Source of the DNA: Roseibium algicola | Lineage (GTDB): Bacteria > Pseudomonadota > Alphaproteobacteria > Rhizobiales > Stappiaceae | Direction of reading: 5' to 3' | Length of the DNA stretch: 64,000 bases | Assembly: GCF_001999245.1 (NCBI RefSeq) | Contig: NZ_CP019630.1 | Coordinates: 2,046,001-2,110,000, forward strand | Part shown: positions 49,765-60,733 of the stretch, piece by piece | How positions within the stretch are numbered: position 1 is the first letter of the stretch | Layout of the letters: the number at the start of each line of letters is the position of its first letter | The notes under the pieces: generated by a model | Databases searched by the model: none | Seen by the model: the letters and a program-made list of their open reading frames with translations, nothing else | Told to the model about the DNA's origin: nothing | Program-made: the position numbers and the translations under genes

Positions 49765-50453
49765 ACTATCTGGACCGGCCTGAGGCCCGCACTGTGAACG
49801 AGGCGATCACCTCGCGCCGCTCAATACGGGCCTTCCTGCCTGATCCGGTGCCTCGCGAGATGATCACGCGCATCCTCGAGGTCGCCGGGCGCACGCCCAG
49901 CGGATCGAATATCCAGCCGTGGAATGTGGACGTGGTTTTGGGGGAGGCTCTCGATCAGTTGACCACCGCGATCAGCGATCGTTTTGACGCGGGGGATGCC
50001 GGCGACGAAGCCTATCAGTATTACCCTGCTCCGTGGCGGGAGCCTTATCTGGCGCGGCGGCGCGAGACCGGCTGGGGGCTTTACTCTGCCCTGGGAATCG
50101 AAAAGCATGAGAAAGACCGGATGCGTGCTCAACACCGGCGCAACTTCCTATTCTTCGACGCACCTGTTGGGTTGATTTTTACCATCGACGGCGATCTTCC
50201 GGTGGGAAGCTGGCTCGATACGGGCATGTTCCTGCAAAGCATCATGGTTGCTGCGCGAGGCCTCGGGCTGGACACCTGCCCGCAACAGGCCTTTGCCGCC
50301 TATCACCAGACCATCCGCGAGATGCTTGATTTGCCCGAGGACCGGACCGTGATCTGCGGGATGGCACTGGGGCTGGCCGATTGGTCCGATCCGGCGAACG
50401 GGTTCGAGGCCAGGCGGGTGCCGGTAGAGGAATTTACACAGTTTCATGACTGA
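49761..50453 (+). CDS. Nitroreductase family flavoprotein
   Basis: This FMN-dependent nitroreductase-fold enzyme has 230 residues. It has SRRSIRAFLPDPVPREMI and RTPSGSNIQPWNV at the N-terminus, both FMN-contacting blocks, and GLDTCPQQAFAAYH later. It could reduce quinones, enones or nitro groups. Its start overlaps the ligase stop by four bases, so it is part of the same operon. Its step in the pathway is not evident. Confidence 0.9.
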   Translation: MNYLDRPEARTVNEAITSRRSIRAFLPDPVPREMITRILEVAGRTPSGSNIQPWNVDVVLGEALDQLTTAISDRFDAGDAGDEAYQYYPAPWREPYLARRRETGWGLYSALGIEKHEKDRMRAQHRRNFLFFDAPVGLIFTIDGDLPVGSWLDTGMFLQSIMVAARGLGLDTCPQQAFAAYHQTIREMLDLPEDRTVICGMALGLADWSDPANGFEARRVPVEEFTQFHD

Positions 50454-50572
50454 TGCAGCGATCCATGTTTCGCACCCATATCTGGAAGCGGAGCCTAGAC
50501 AAAAAAGTCAGTTGTAGTTAGATGCCGCTGATCAGTTCGTGGCGACTGTAGCCGACGGTCAATAGCTCAATC

Positions 50573-51667
50573 TCAATCGTACCCTTCTCCCTGCTGCTCG
50601 CCCACTTCCGGCGCACGTCGCAACGGCGCATTGTCATAGGCTGAAAACTTTACGGGTTGCCGCAAAACCTGCTGCACTGTCCCGTCCTGCCGCGTAACCT
50701 CGTCGAACAGTCCACGCGCCTGGAGCTGCGGATCCTTAACCAACTCCTCACGTCGCAGCGCCGGCCCCCACATCTGACCCGAAGCCTCGAAGAGCGCTTC
50801 CCAGTGTGTGAAAGGCTTTTCGCGGATGCGCGCGCCGACCTTACCCACCAGCTCATCGCGCCGCGCCACGCGCTCTGGACGGGTAAGGCCCACGCCCTCT
50901 TCCAGACCGATATCGCGGCAGAGGCGATCCCAGAAGCTATCCTCATGCGCCACCGAGGTCGTCAGCCATCGGCCATCGGCAGTCTCATAGAGCGCATAGC
51001 CAGGGTCGCGCTGGGGGAGGGTGGTGTCCTCGGCCGCATCGACGGCGATGAACGGCGTCTGCAAAGCCAGCACAGCGTCGCTCATGGCTATGTCGACATA
51101 GGTGCCTTGCCCGGTCCGTTCCCGCGCCAGAAGCGCCGAGAGAATGCCCGCAACTGCATAGAGCGCCGAGACGGAATCGCCCAAGAGAACCGCCGGAGGC
51201 AGACCGTCGACCACGCCGTTAATGCGTTCATCCAGCGCTCCGCCAATCCCTTGAAACGTCAGGTCATGCGCAGGCCGCATCCGGTAAGGGCCATCCTGCC
51301 CGTAGCCCGAGATAGACACGTAGATCAGCCGAGGGTTCACCGCTTTCAGGTCATCATAGCCAAGCCCCAGCTTCGCCAGTTTGCCCGGCCGGAAACCTTC
51401 CAGGAACACATCGGCCTGTTCGACCAGCTTCAGCAGGTCCGCCTTCTGCTCGGGTTGTCGTGCATCCAGAGCCACCGAGCGCTTGTTGCGGTTCAGCCCC
51501 TCGTAGAAGGACGGCAGGAACCGCGAGGGATCGCCACCAGGCCGCTCAACCTGGATCACGTCAGCGCCCATGTCCGAGAGCGTCAGCGTGCAGAACGGGC
51601 CGGGGTATTGCTCGGCCATCGAAACAATTTTCAGCCCTTCAAGAGCTCCGGGTTTGCGCTCTGCCAT
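50573..51667 (-). CDS. CaiB/BaiF family protein, alpha-methylacyl-CoA racemase-like
   Basis: This family III CoA-transferase-fold protein has 364 residues. It starts GLKIVSMAEQYPGPFCTLTLSDMGADVIQ. The His of PAHDLTFQGIGG and the Asp of LLGDSVSALYA align with the catalytic pair of alpha-methylacyl-CoA racemase, and LSDMGADVIQVERPGGDP is shared by the family. A racemase role would imply 2-methyl-branched substrates; a CoA-transferase role is the alternative. The ATG at 51667 overlaps the upstream SDR stop by one base (TGATG). Confidence 0.85.
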   Translation of the reverse strand: MAERKPGALEGLKIVSMAEQYPGPFCTLTLSDMGADVIQVERPGGDPSRFLPSFYEGLNRNKRSVALDARQPEQKADLLKLVEQADVFLEGFRPGKLAKLGLGYDDLKAVNPRLIYVSISGYGQDGPYRMRPAHDLTFQGIGGALDERINGVVDGLPPAVLLGDSVSALYAVAGILSALLARERTGQGTYVDIAMSDAVLALQTPFIAVDAAEDTTLPQRDPGYALYETADGRWLTTSVAHEDSFWDRLCRDIGLEEGVGLTRPERVARRDELVGKVGARIREKPFTHWEALFEASGQMWGPALRREELVKDPQLQARGLFDEVTRQDGTVQQVLRQPVKFSAYDNAPLRRAPEVGEQQGEGYD

Positions 51668-52416
51668 CAAATCGCCCAGCTTTGTGCGTCGTCCACCGTC
51701 AATGCCTCGCCATTGACGAACTGGCTGCGCGGATCGACGAGGAAGAGCAGCGCGCTGTCGAGGTCCTTTGGCTTGCCCACGCGTCGGCGCGGTAGTTTGG
51801 CCAGTTCGGCTTTGCCCTGTTCGGTTTCCCAGAATTCATCGTTTATCGAGGTCCGGATATAGCCCGGGCAGAGCGCGTTAACGCGGATGCCGTGCGGCCC
51901 CCATTCGAGCGCATGGCCGGCGGTCAGATGCCGGATCGCGGCCTTCGACATGGTGTAGAGCGACACGCCTTTGGCAACACGAGTCGACAGCATAGAAGAG
52001 ACATTGACGATACAGCCTTCGCGGCCTTCGTCGATCCAGTGCTCTGCGCAGAGCTGCGACAACCGCCAAGGCGCGCGGACGTTGACCGCCATGGTCTGCT
52101 CGAAGTCCTCAAACGTGGCCTTGTGTGCGCGAGCCGGTCTGCTAATACCTGCGTTGTTGATGAGGATATCCGGGCTCCCCATCCGCTCGGCAATGGCGCT
52201 AATCAGCGCATCTGGCGCGGCGGAGTTGGTGGCGTCAAATGCAAAGGCCTGCGCCTTGCCGCCCTCGGCCTCTATCTTGGCAACCAGCTCATCCAGCTTG
52301 CCGGTGCTGCGAGCGGCCACTGCAACGGCTGCCCCCTCCCCGGCCAACGTCAGAGCGAATTGATAGCCCAACCCAGACGACGCCCCCGTCACGATCGCGA
52401 TCTTGCCTACAAGCAT
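51667..52416 (-). CDS. SDR-family oxidoreductase
   Basis: This classical short-chain dehydrogenase has 249 residues. The cofactor loop is TGASSGLG, then NNAG; the catalytic Ser is in VNVSSM and the YxxxK motif is YTMSK. The PGYIRTSIND segment follows. It likely oxidises a 3-hydroxy- or other hydroxyacyl-CoA intermediate. It is first gene of a two-gene unit with the racemase-like gene, with an operator-like palindrome 55 bases upstream. Confidence 0.9.
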   Translation of the reverse strand: MLVGKIAIVTGASSGLGYQFALTLAGEGAAVAVAARSTGKLDELVAKIEAEGGKAQAFAFDATNSAAPDALISAIAERMGSPDILINNAGISRPARAHKATFEDFEQTMAVNVRAPWRLSQLCAEHWIDEGREGCIVNVSSMLSTRVAKGVSLYTMSKAAIRHLTAGHALEWGPHGIRVNALCPGYIRTSINDEFWETEQGKAELAKLPRRRVGKPKDLDSALLFLVDPRSQFVNGEALTVDDAQSWAI

Positions 52417-52470
52417 GGCTTTCCCTTTCCTCCCAGAGCCCGATTTCCGTCACGCTATCACGCGGCATAC

Positions 52471-52479
52471 TGTCGGACA
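52471..52479. promoter_or_regulatory. Island palindrome, site 3 (SDR-racemase operon)
   Basis: TGTCGGACA is a perfect odd palindrome of the form TGTC-N-GACA. It lies in the 79-base gap between the crotonase gene and the start of the SDR gene, about 55 bases upstream of the latter, and is followed by ATAAT. Confidence 0.45.
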
Positions 52480-52495
52480 ATAATGAAAGCATCTG

Positions 52496-53376
52496 TCAGG
52501 CAACTTTGCCGAAGAACCGCCTCTGCATGGTCTCTTTCACCGAGGGAATTTGAACAAGTTCGATGAACCGGCGCACCTCGAGCCGCAGAGCGGGCTCGAT
52601 CGGCATCTGCAGCCCGTGATAAACCGCTTCGGCGATCAACCTCTGTTCGGGCCGCCCTTCGACACCATCGCGGATCAACCCGGCGTTCAGCTTGTGAAAG
52701 AACCGCTCGAAGGTTGCCCCGCCCGGCCCCCGATAGCCGCGCACCATCCACGGCTGCTGCGCCTCGGGGTTTGCGAGCAGCCATGCGTGGGCAGTATCGC
52801 GAAGTGCGTCCGGTGAAACCACCTCCCTCACCAGCCCCAAAGATTTCGCCGTTGTCACGTCATATGTCGCCCCCGCGAGCATATCCTCGACCGCCCGCTG
52901 CCACGGTGCCAACCGCGTCATGCGTTGCGTCCCACCAAAGCCCGGCATCAGGCCGAGACCGGCCTCGGGCAGGCCAATCTTAGCCGCCGGAACATCCACC
53001 GCGAAACGCGCGTGTGCTGCTAGCGCCATCTCGAAGCCACCACCGAGGCAATGGCCGTTGATCGCTGCCGCCACCGGCTTGCCGCAAGTCTCCAGCCGGT
53101 AGAAGCTGTCCTTGATGCGGGCCATGACGGACCACAGATCCTTGGGCGTCATATCGAAGAACCCTCCGATCATCCGCAGATCGGCCCCGGCGTGGAACAT
53201 GCTCTTGCCGGAGGTGAGCAGCACGCCGTGGATCGTATCATCCACGGCGACGCGTTCGACCAGCGTCACCCATTCCTGAATAGCCTCGGCGGAAAATACG
53301 TTGACCTTACGCTGCGGGTCGTCCCAGTACAGCTCGGCGATGCCGTAGGCGTCGGTGCTCAGGGTGATGATCTGGG

Positions 53377-53380
<4 letters not shown>
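52496..53380 (-). CDS. Enoyl-CoA hydratase, FadJ N-terminal type
   Basis: This crotonase has 294 residues. Both catalytic glutamates are present, in GGGFEMALAAHARFA and LPEAGLGLMPGFGGTQ; the oxyanion loop is SMFHAGADLRMIGG. Sequence and length resemble the hydratase half of FadB/FadJ, including a hinge-like end (ETMQRRFFGK), but no hydroxyacyl-CoA dehydrogenase half follows; the two SDRs of the island could supply that step. Its start overlaps the thiolase stop by four bases. Confidence 0.88.
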
Positions 53381-54603
<1,223 letters not shown>

Positions 54604-54612
54604 TGAATACTC

Positions 54613-55365
54613 CTATTTGGCGGTCATCCGCAGCGCGCCATCCAGCCGAATAACCTCGCCATTCAGCATCGGGTTGCGGAAAATCGAAACCACGAGGTCG
54701 GCGAATTCCGAGGCCTTCCCGAGCCGCGGCGGAAACGGTACTTTAGCCCCGAGCGAGTCCTGCACCTCTTGCGACAGACCAGACATCATCGGCGTCTCGA
54801 ATATTCCCGGCGCGATCGCCATCACCCGGATGCCTGACCGCGCCAGTTCGCGCGCCGCTGGCAGGGTCAGGCTAACAACGCCGCCTTTTGAGGCGGCATA
54901 GGCTGCCTGTCCGATCTGCCCGTCGAACGCCGCGACCGAGGCCGTGTTGACGATCACGCCGCGTTCGCCATCCGGTCCCGGTTCGCCCTCGGCCATCGCC
55001 TCGGCGGCGAGACGCATGGTGTTGAAGGTGCCGATGAGGTTGATCGTCACAGCCCGCGAAAAGGCCTCGAGTTCATGCGGCCCGTCACGGCCCATGATCT
55101 TTTGGCCCGGCGCGATCCCGGCGCAATTAACCAGCCCGTGGACGCCGTCAAAGCGGGTCTTGGCAGTCTCGATTGCCTGGGTCACCTGCTCGGGCGAAGT
55201 CACGTCAGTCTTGACCATCGCCAGATTATCGCGTTCGGCCACGCCGTCGACATTGATGTCGAGCCCGACCAAGTTAGCGCCGCTCCATAGCAGCCTCGCC
55301 ATCACGCCGGCGCCAAGCCCTGAGCCCGCGCCGGTGACCAGTATCGTCTTACCTTCGATGTCCAT
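54613..55365 (-). CDS. SDR, HSD10-like 3-hydroxyacyl-CoA dehydrogenase
   Basis: This short-chain dehydrogenase has 250 residues: cofactor loop TGAGSGLG, D in VGLDINVDG for NAD+ preference, NCAG, catalytic Ser in NTASVAAFDGQIGQAAY and YAASK. The DGQIGQAAYAASKGG block is characteristic of HSD17B10/3-hydroxy-2-methylbutyryl-CoA dehydrogenases, which act on 2-methyl-branched 3-hydroxyacyl-CoAs. It starts the SDR-thiolase-crotonase unit and is divergent from an AraC-type regulator. Confidence 0.9.
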   Translation of the reverse strand: MDIEGKTILVTGAGSGLGAGVMARLLWSGANLVGLDINVDGVAERDNLAMVKTDVTSPEQVTQAIETAKTRFDGVHGLVNCAGIAPGQKIMGRDGPHELEAFSRAVTINLIGTFNTMRLAAEAMAEGEPGPDGERGVIVNTASVAAFDGQIGQAAYAASKGGVVSLTLPAARELARSGIRVMAIAPGIFETPMMSGLSQEVQDSLGAKVPFPPRLGKASEFADLVVSIFRNPMLNGEVIRLDGALRMTAK

Positions 55366-55466
55366 GCTTTCCTCCCCGATCGATCATTCGATCTGTAGTT
55401 CGTACTTAAGTGGCAAACAATGACATTCGGGTTCCATTCTCTGATCGAAAATGCAACTATTCATCT

Positions 55467-56468
55467 ATGTCCAAACTCGACGCCCCGATCGCTGAGATCT
55501 TTATGGAAGAGGCTTTTGCGTGCGCCCGCAGCGTTGCCCTCGACGTCGCGCCTATCGCGCGCCGGATCGCCCCTGACGGGCAGATGACGCTGGCACGATA
55601 CGGAGAACTCTGGTTCGCCCTCGCGCAGGAAATGCAGGACGAAATGCTGGGCATGACCACACATCCGATGCGGCCGGGAAGCTTTGCCTTGATGTGCCAC
55701 GCGATCCGTAGTGCGCCCAGCTTGGAAAAGGCTTCGGAGCGCGCGCTTTGGGCGCTGAACCTGATGATAGGCGCGCCGAGGGGGGAGCTGATTTTGCGCA
55801 ACGGGCAGGCTCGTATCAGCTTTACCGATGACGGACCTCCCGCCTCGGCTTTTGCTTATCGCACGCTGCTGATTGTCCTGCTGGGGCCGATTTGCTGGCT
55901 GGCGCGGCGGCGTCTACCGTTGATACAGGTAGCCTTCCGCTGCGTCACGCCCGAGGGGGCAGAGGCCTATTCGCGGCTATTCGGAACCCAGGTACAGTTC
56001 GGCGCGGCCACCACTCAGGTGGTGATCGACGCTGCGCATTTCGCTTTGCCCATCAATCGCAGTGAAGCGGCGTTGAAACGGTATCTGAAGCAGGCTCCCG
56101 GCAACCTGCTGGTCGGCTATCGCGGCATGGATGACACGATTGGCCAAATCCGGGCCTTATTGACCCGGCAGCCACCTCGGGACTGGCCGAATTTCGACAG
56201 TGTCGCGCGACAGTTCCGCATGTCACCCAGCACCTTACGGCGGCAATTCAAGGATCAGGGACAGAGTTATCGAGGGCTCAAGTCCGAGCTGCGAGTTGCC
56301 CGTGCCAAACATCTGCTGGCCGAGACCGACACGTCAGTCGCGGAGGTCGCCGACCTTCTGGGATATGCCGAACCGAGCGCCTTTTTTCGAGCTTTTCAGA
56401 GCTGGGTGGCCACCTCCCCGGCGCAGTATCGGGCATCGATCCGGAGCAATGCATCTTTGCTGGACTAA
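55467..56468 (+). CDS. AraC-family transcriptional regulator
   Basis: This AraC regulator of the OruR-like group has about 333 residues. An N-terminal ligand-binding domain (Arabinose_bd-like, MRPGSFALMCHAIRSAPSLEKA) is followed by two helix-turn-helix units at the C-terminus (FDSVARQFRMSPSTLRRQFK and SVAEVADLLGYAEPSAFFRAF). The start is not certain: I use the ATG at 55467; a GTG at 55410 is in frame, but neither has a strong ribosome-binding site. Divergence from the SDR-thiolase operon suggests local control. Confidence 0.85.
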   Translation: MSKLDAPIAEIFMEEAFACARSVALDVAPIARRIAPDGQMTLARYGELWFALAQEMQDEMLGMTTHPMRPGSFALMCHAIRSAPSLEKASERALWALNLMIGAPRGELILRNGQARISFTDDGPPASAFAYRTLLIVLLGPICWLARRRLPLIQVAFRCVTPEGAEAYSRLFGTQVQFGAATTQVVIDAAHFALPINRSEAALKRYLKQAPGNLLVGYRGMDDTIGQIRALLTRQPPRDWPNFDSVARQFRMSPSTLRRQFKDQGQSYRGLKSELRVARAKHLLAETDTSVAEVADLLGYAEPSAFFRAFQSWVATSPAQYRASIRSNASLLD

Positions 56469-56554
56469 AGTATGTGCAAAAAAGAAAATACTCGCCTTAG
56501 TGCCGGTCACTGTGTAAACATTGCCCTCAATGTAGAGCGCCGCGAAAGTAACCC

Positions 56555-57301
56555 ATGAAACTAAACCTAGACAATACCGCCGAATTGCCTGTTTTTCGGC
56601 AACTCGCCTTGGCCTTGCAACGGAAGATCCTGTCTGGCGAATTACAGCCTGGAGAGCGCATGCCCGCCGAAACTGCGCTGGCTAGCGAGAACGGCATCCA
56701 TCGCTCGACCGTCCGTGAGGCGATCCGCTCACTGGAACAACAGGGGTTGCTTTACCGCGAAGAGGGCAAGCGCAAGCTGTTTGTGTCACGTCCCGATACC
56801 GAAGAGCTCTCGCGCCGGTTAGTCACGCCGATGGTGATGAACGGAGTGACATTCGAAGAGATCTGGGAAGCGATCCGCGCGCTCGATCCCGTGGCAGCCG
56901 AGGCCGCGGCGAATCGGCGCGATGTCGATAATCTTGCTGCACTTGAGGATAACATCATCAAGACCAAAGCGGCAATGAATGACCCAGACGCACTGGTGAA
57001 GCTAGATATCGAGTTCCACGAACTGATTGCGCTGGCCGCCAACAACCGGGTGATCCAGTCGCTCAGACTGCCGATCAGCGACCTTTTTTATCCGTCGTTT
57101 CAAACGGTGATGACCAGCCTAAATGCCAGCGAACGACTGCTGACCGCGCATGAGAAAATTCTGAAGGCGATCAAGTGGGGCGACGCGGCAGAGGCCAAGG
57201 AGTGGATGATCAAACACCTCAACGACTTCCGTAAGGGCTATGAGCTGGCCAGCCTCGATATCACCGGACCGGCCGTGCTTCCCAAGGCGCAGGACGATTA
57301 A
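56555..57301 (+). CDS. FadR-type GntR regulator (FCD domain)
   Basis: This GntR regulator of the FadR subfamily has 248 residues. It has a winged helix with LQPGERMPAETALASENGIHRSTVREAIRSLEQQG and an FCD effector domain (VAAEAAANRRDVDNLAALED; histidine in DIEFHELIALAANNRV). Such proteins bind palindromes of the type TnGTnnnACnA. Four sites of this type lie upstream of island operons, so it is the best candidate for the island-wide regulator. The effector may be an acyl-CoA or free acid of the pathway. Confidence 0.9.
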   Translation: MKLNLDNTAELPVFRQLALALQRKILSGELQPGERMPAETALASENGIHRSTVREAIRSLEQQGLLYREEGKRKLFVSRPDTEELSRRLVTPMVMNGVTFEEIWEAIRALDPVAAEAAANRRDVDNLAALEDNIIKTKAAMNDPDALVKLDIEFHELIALAANNRVIQSLRLPISDLFYPSFQTVMTSLNASERLLTAHEKILKAIKWGDAAEAKEWMIKHLNDFRKGYELASLDITGPAVLPKAQDD

Positions 57302-57304
57302 GGC

Positions 57305-58447
57305 TTAGGCCGCTAGTTCGAGGATCTGCAGGACGTCTTCCGCGCCGTTGATCGGGCGCGGGTTCTTCGGCACCCAGAGGGTGTGTAGCGCGGCCTCGGC
57401 GATTTCAGGAAAGGCGTCACGGGAAATCCCATTCGCGAACAAGCCACGTGGCTGCCCCAATCCTTCAATCAAACTGTGAAGAAGGTCTGCGGCGGGCGCT
57501 GCCACATCGCCCAGGGCCTCAGCCACCAGCGCCTGACGGCCCTCATTTACCGATATATTCCATTTCATCACCGCAGGCAGAATCAAGCATGAGGTATGAC
57601 CATGCGGCACACCGTATTTCGCACCCAGCACGTATCCGATCCCGTGGCTCGCCCCCATTGGCACACCGCTGGTGAGCGGCCCCATCGACAACCAAGCACC
57701 AAGCAAACAATCCTGACGCGCCTGCTGGTCTGCGGCATTGGCCTTGACCCTGCGCAAACCACCCGCCAGCAACCGCAACCCGTGCAGCGCTTGGGCGTCC
57801 CCAAAGGGGTTGGCGTCTTGCGAGCAGATGCCCTCGACACAGTGGTCGATGGCGCGCACTCCTGTTGACAATAACAGCCATTCCGGCGTGTGCCGCGCAA
57901 CCTTGGCATCCAATATCACGACATGAGGCATAAGGCTCGTATGACGCAAAATGTCTTTGGTACCGCTCGCCTCGTTGGTGACACCGGTGATGGCGCTGAA
58001 CTCGCCAGCAGAGAGCGTGGTGGGAATGGAGATTTGCGGAACAGTCGGTGCGGCAATCTCAACGTCGCCACAAAGTTGGTCGATGCTTTTAGCATCCCGA
58101 ATGTCGTTGGCGAGACAAAGCGCCACCGCCTTGGCCCCGTCTGTAGGTGACCCCCCGCCGATGGTCACGATAAGATCAGCTCCAACCTCTCGCGCCACTT
58201 CAGTTGCTGCAATGACGTCGCTACGCGGCACATGCGCGCGCATCCGGTCAAAAATCCCGGCACTGCGATTGCCCAAGGCGGCGGTTAGCTTGTCAACCTC
58301 ATCGGTTTCGCGGCAGAGTGTGCCGCTGGCGATGATAAAGACACGACGCGCGTCCAGCCGTTCCGCTTCTTCCGCAAGCGCCGTCGCGGCAGGGCCGCCG
58401 TGAACCACGGCTTTCATCGGGGTAAGCTCTATCCGGGGCATTGGCAT
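57305..58447 (-). CDS. Iron-containing alcohol dehydrogenase
   Basis: This group III iron-dependent alcohol dehydrogenase has 380 residues. The cofactor loop GGGSPTDGAKAVAL and metal ligands in RAIDHCVEGICS, MGASHGIGYVLGAK and YGVPHGHTSC are present. Relatives include maleylacetate reductase, lactaldehyde reductase and 4-hydroxybutyrate dehydrogenase. In this setting oxidation of a hydroxy acid or aldehyde before CoA activation is possible. It is convergent with the FadR-type regulator (3-base gap). Confidence 0.88.
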   Translation of the reverse strand: MPMPRIELTPMKAVVHGGPAATALAEEAERLDARRVFIIASGTLCRETDEVDKLTAALGNRSAGIFDRMRAHVPRSDVIAATEVAREVGADLIVTIGGGSPTDGAKAVALCLANDIRDAKSIDQLCGDVEIAAPTVPQISIPTTLSAGEFSAITGVTNEASGTKDILRHTSLMPHVVILDAKVARHTPEWLLLSTGVRAIDHCVEGICSQDANPFGDAQALHGLRLLAGGLRRVKANAADQQARQDCLLGAWLSMGPLTSGVPMGASHGIGYVLGAKYGVPHGHTSCLILPAVMKWNISVNEGRQALVAEALGDVAAPAADLLHSLIEGLGQPRGLFANGISRDAFPEIAEAALHTLWVPKNPRPINGAEDVLQILELAA

Positions 58448-58504
58448 CTCCGCTCATCCCGGCAGCGCACCCTGGGAGTTGGGGCCCGCTGCCGTTTGGG
58501 CATA

Positions 58505-59695
58505 TTAATCGACAGCGATTACATCGCCGAACAATCCCCAGTTTTCGCCGTCGAATTTCATCAACGACATCGCTTCGATCGGTGCAAAATCATCCGCTGC
58601 GGTGTTCACTGTGATGCCGGGAAGCAACATCGGCGCTTCGAACCCGTCAAGGTTGGATGCCACCTTCATCAGGTTCTCGCGCGTAAGTTCTTCACCCGCT
58701 TCCTTCAGAACATGTTCAATCGTGTAGGCCGTGGAATAGCATGACCAATCCCACCAGTTGCCCTCTGACGCCTTGGGGAAATAGTTGGCCTTAAATTCCT
58801 GCCAAGCCTGTACGTCCGCATCCTCGGCATAGGCCGGGTTGGTCGGCTCTTTCAGATACTGAGTCGAGATGATGTCGGTCGAATGATCCAGCCCCGCAGG
58901 GTCCAGCACCGCAGATTTGGCATTGGAAACCGAGACGAGAAATTGTGTCGGTTTCCACCCAATCTCACCCGCGCGGCGGATGGCCTGTGCGGCGAACTTC
59001 GGGGAAGCTATGTTAAAGAACACGTCTGCGCCGCTATCTTTCAGTGTCGACATTTGGCTGTCGACCGTGGCGGCGGAGGTGTCGTAGCTCACTGACGAAA
59101 CGATCAAGCTTTCATCTTCCAACTGGTCGATGAAAGCATCCATATAGTCGCGGCCGAAATCGTCATTTTGATAGAGAATACCAATTTTGGCGTCGGGCAT
59201 GTTTTCCTTGATGTACCTAGCATAGATCCGACCCTCAGCTGCGTAACTAGGGGTAAAGGCCATGGTCCAGGGAAAGTTATCAGGATCGTCCCACTTTGAT
59301 GCTCCTGTGTTTAGGAAGAGGTGCGGCACCTTGCGCTGATTCATGTAGCGGTGGATCGCGGAATTGGTAGGTGTGCCAAGGTTCCCTGCAACAAAAAGCA
59401 CACCTTCGCGTTCGACAAGGCGACGTGCCTGGTCAACCGTCTTAGCTGGATTGTAGCCGTCATCCTGTACAGAGACAGTAACCCTACGGCCATTGATTCC
59501 GCCTCTGTCGTTCACCATGTCAAAATAGGCCGCAATGCAGGTACCGGCGGTGCCATAGGCCGAGAGCGGACCGCTGAGCGGCACGATAATGCCGAACTTA
59601 ATCTCGGCGTCGGACGCTCCTCGGTCATAGTCTGCAGCCATGGCTCCACTCGCGAGGGTGAAGCCCAAAGCGAGGGCAGTAGTTAATTTTAGCAT
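58505..59695 (-). CDS. Liv-type ABC transporter substrate-binding protein
   Basis: This periplasmic binding protein of the LivJ/HAAT family has 396 residues. Its signal peptide is residues 1-20 (TTALALGFTLASGAMA). The mature part begins with the typical IKFGIIVPLSGPLSAYG, then VSVQDDGYNPAKTVDQARRL. GGGAGG lies upstream of the ATG at 59695. Family members bind branched amino acids, but many bind aromatic or short-chain carboxylic acids, which fits the catabolic neighbours better. It is last gene of the livGFHM-binding-protein operon. Confidence 0.93.
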   Translation of the reverse strand: MLKLTTALALGFTLASGAMAADYDRGASDAEIKFGIIVPLSGPLSAYGTAGTCIAAYFDMVNDRGGINGRRVTVSVQDDGYNPAKTVDQARRLVEREGVLFVAGNLGTPTNSAIHRYMNQRKVPHLFLNTGASKWDDPDNFPWTMAFTPSYAAEGRIYARYIKENMPDAKIGILYQNDDFGRDYMDAFIDQLEDESLIVSSVSYDTSAATVDSQMSTLKDSGADVFFNIASPKFAAQAIRRAGEIGWKPTQFLVSVSNAKSAVLDPAGLDHSTDIISTQYLKEPTNPAYAEDADVQAWQEFKANYFPKASEGNWWDWSCYSTAYTIEHVLKEAGEELTRENLMKVASNLDGFEAPMLLPGITVNTAADDFAPIEAMSLMKFDGENWGLFGDVIAVD

Positions 59696-59718
59696 TTTCG
59701 GTTCCTCCCTGTCTGCTG

Positions 59719-60732
59719 TTAGTCGTTCGTATGAGTTGCAAGTTTGTTCCAGGTCCAGCCGAGCATTCCGGCCAGCCCGCGGGGCTGGATCGCCATGATC
59801 GCGATGATCACGCCGCCGTAGACAGCCCAGCTTCCGCCCTGCCAGATTTCCTCGGTCATATTGGGAACCAGGACGATAAAGACCGCACCGAGAAGCGGAC
59901 CGATCAGAGGCGAGCACAGCCCACCCACGACGACCGCAGTGAAGAGCGAAATTGACAGAAAGAAAGGAAAGCTGTCAGGCGCTACGAATTGCACCGCCAC
60001 CGCCTGAAGCGCGCCGCCGACTGAGCAGGCCAGCACCGAGAAGACGAATGCGCGGGTCTTGGCGCGGGTGATGTCGAAGCCCATAGCGCGGGCCGCAATC
60101 GGGTTGTCACGCGTGGCGATCCACGCCTTGCCGTTCAGTCCGCGCACCAATCGAAGTGTTAGGAAGGAAAAGAGCACAAAATAGCCCACCACGGCGAGAT
60201 AGATCGACTGGTCTAGGTCCAGGCTGGTCCAGTCGGGGGCGGGGTTGATCTGCAGGAAGATCCCCTGAACGCCACCCGTCCATTCCGAAAAAAGATCCGA
60301 TCGCAGGACTGTCGGCGTGGCGATCGCCAGCCCGAAGGTCGCAAGCGCCAAGTAGACCCCTTCCAACCTCAACGCGGGCTTGCCAATCAACCACCCTGCC
60401 ACCATGCCGACGGTACCTGCAATCACCGGCGTCCATGCGAAAGGTACCCCAAAATGATCGATGCAAATCGATGCAGTATAGGCTCCGATCGCAAAGAAGG
60501 CTCCATGGCCCAGTGAAATCTGACCATTGTAGCCCATCAGCACGTTCAGCCCCATCGCAGCGATGGCATAAGACAGGATCGAGGAGGCGAGGAACAGCTC
60601 GTAACCTTCCAGCACCCCGGTCGCGGCCAGTAGGGCCAGCGCGGCGGTTCCATATCCAAGCCGCGCCAATGGAACCGACGCCTTCCGGGAGGCTCTCAAG
60701 GCTTGAGTAATGTCTGTGCTCTCCGTGGTCAT
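59719..60732 (-). CDS. Liv-type ABC transporter permease LivM
   Basis: This inner-membrane permease of the LivM type has 337 residues and about nine hydrophobic segments. MGLNVLMGYNGQISLGHGAFFAIGAY and GFDITRAKTRAFVFSVLACSVGG are characteristic. It pairs with the LivH gene, which ends one base upstream. Confidence 0.95.
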   Translation of the reverse strand: MTTESTDITQALRASRKASVPLARLGYGTAALALLAATGVLEGYELFLASSILSYAIAAMGLNVLMGYNGQISLGHGAFFAIGAYTASICIDHFGVPFAWTPVIAGTVGMVAGWLIGKPALRLEGVYLALATFGLAIATPTVLRSDLFSEWTGGVQGIFLQINPAPDWTSLDLDQSIYLAVVGYFVLFSFLTLRLVRGLNGKAWIATRDNPIAARAMGFDITRAKTRAFVFSVLACSVGGALQAVAVQFVAPDSFPFFLSISLFTAVVVGGLCSPLIGPLLGAVFIVLVPNMTEEIWQGGSWAVYGGVIIAIMAIQPRGLAGMLGWTWNKLATHTND

Positions 60733-60733
60733 T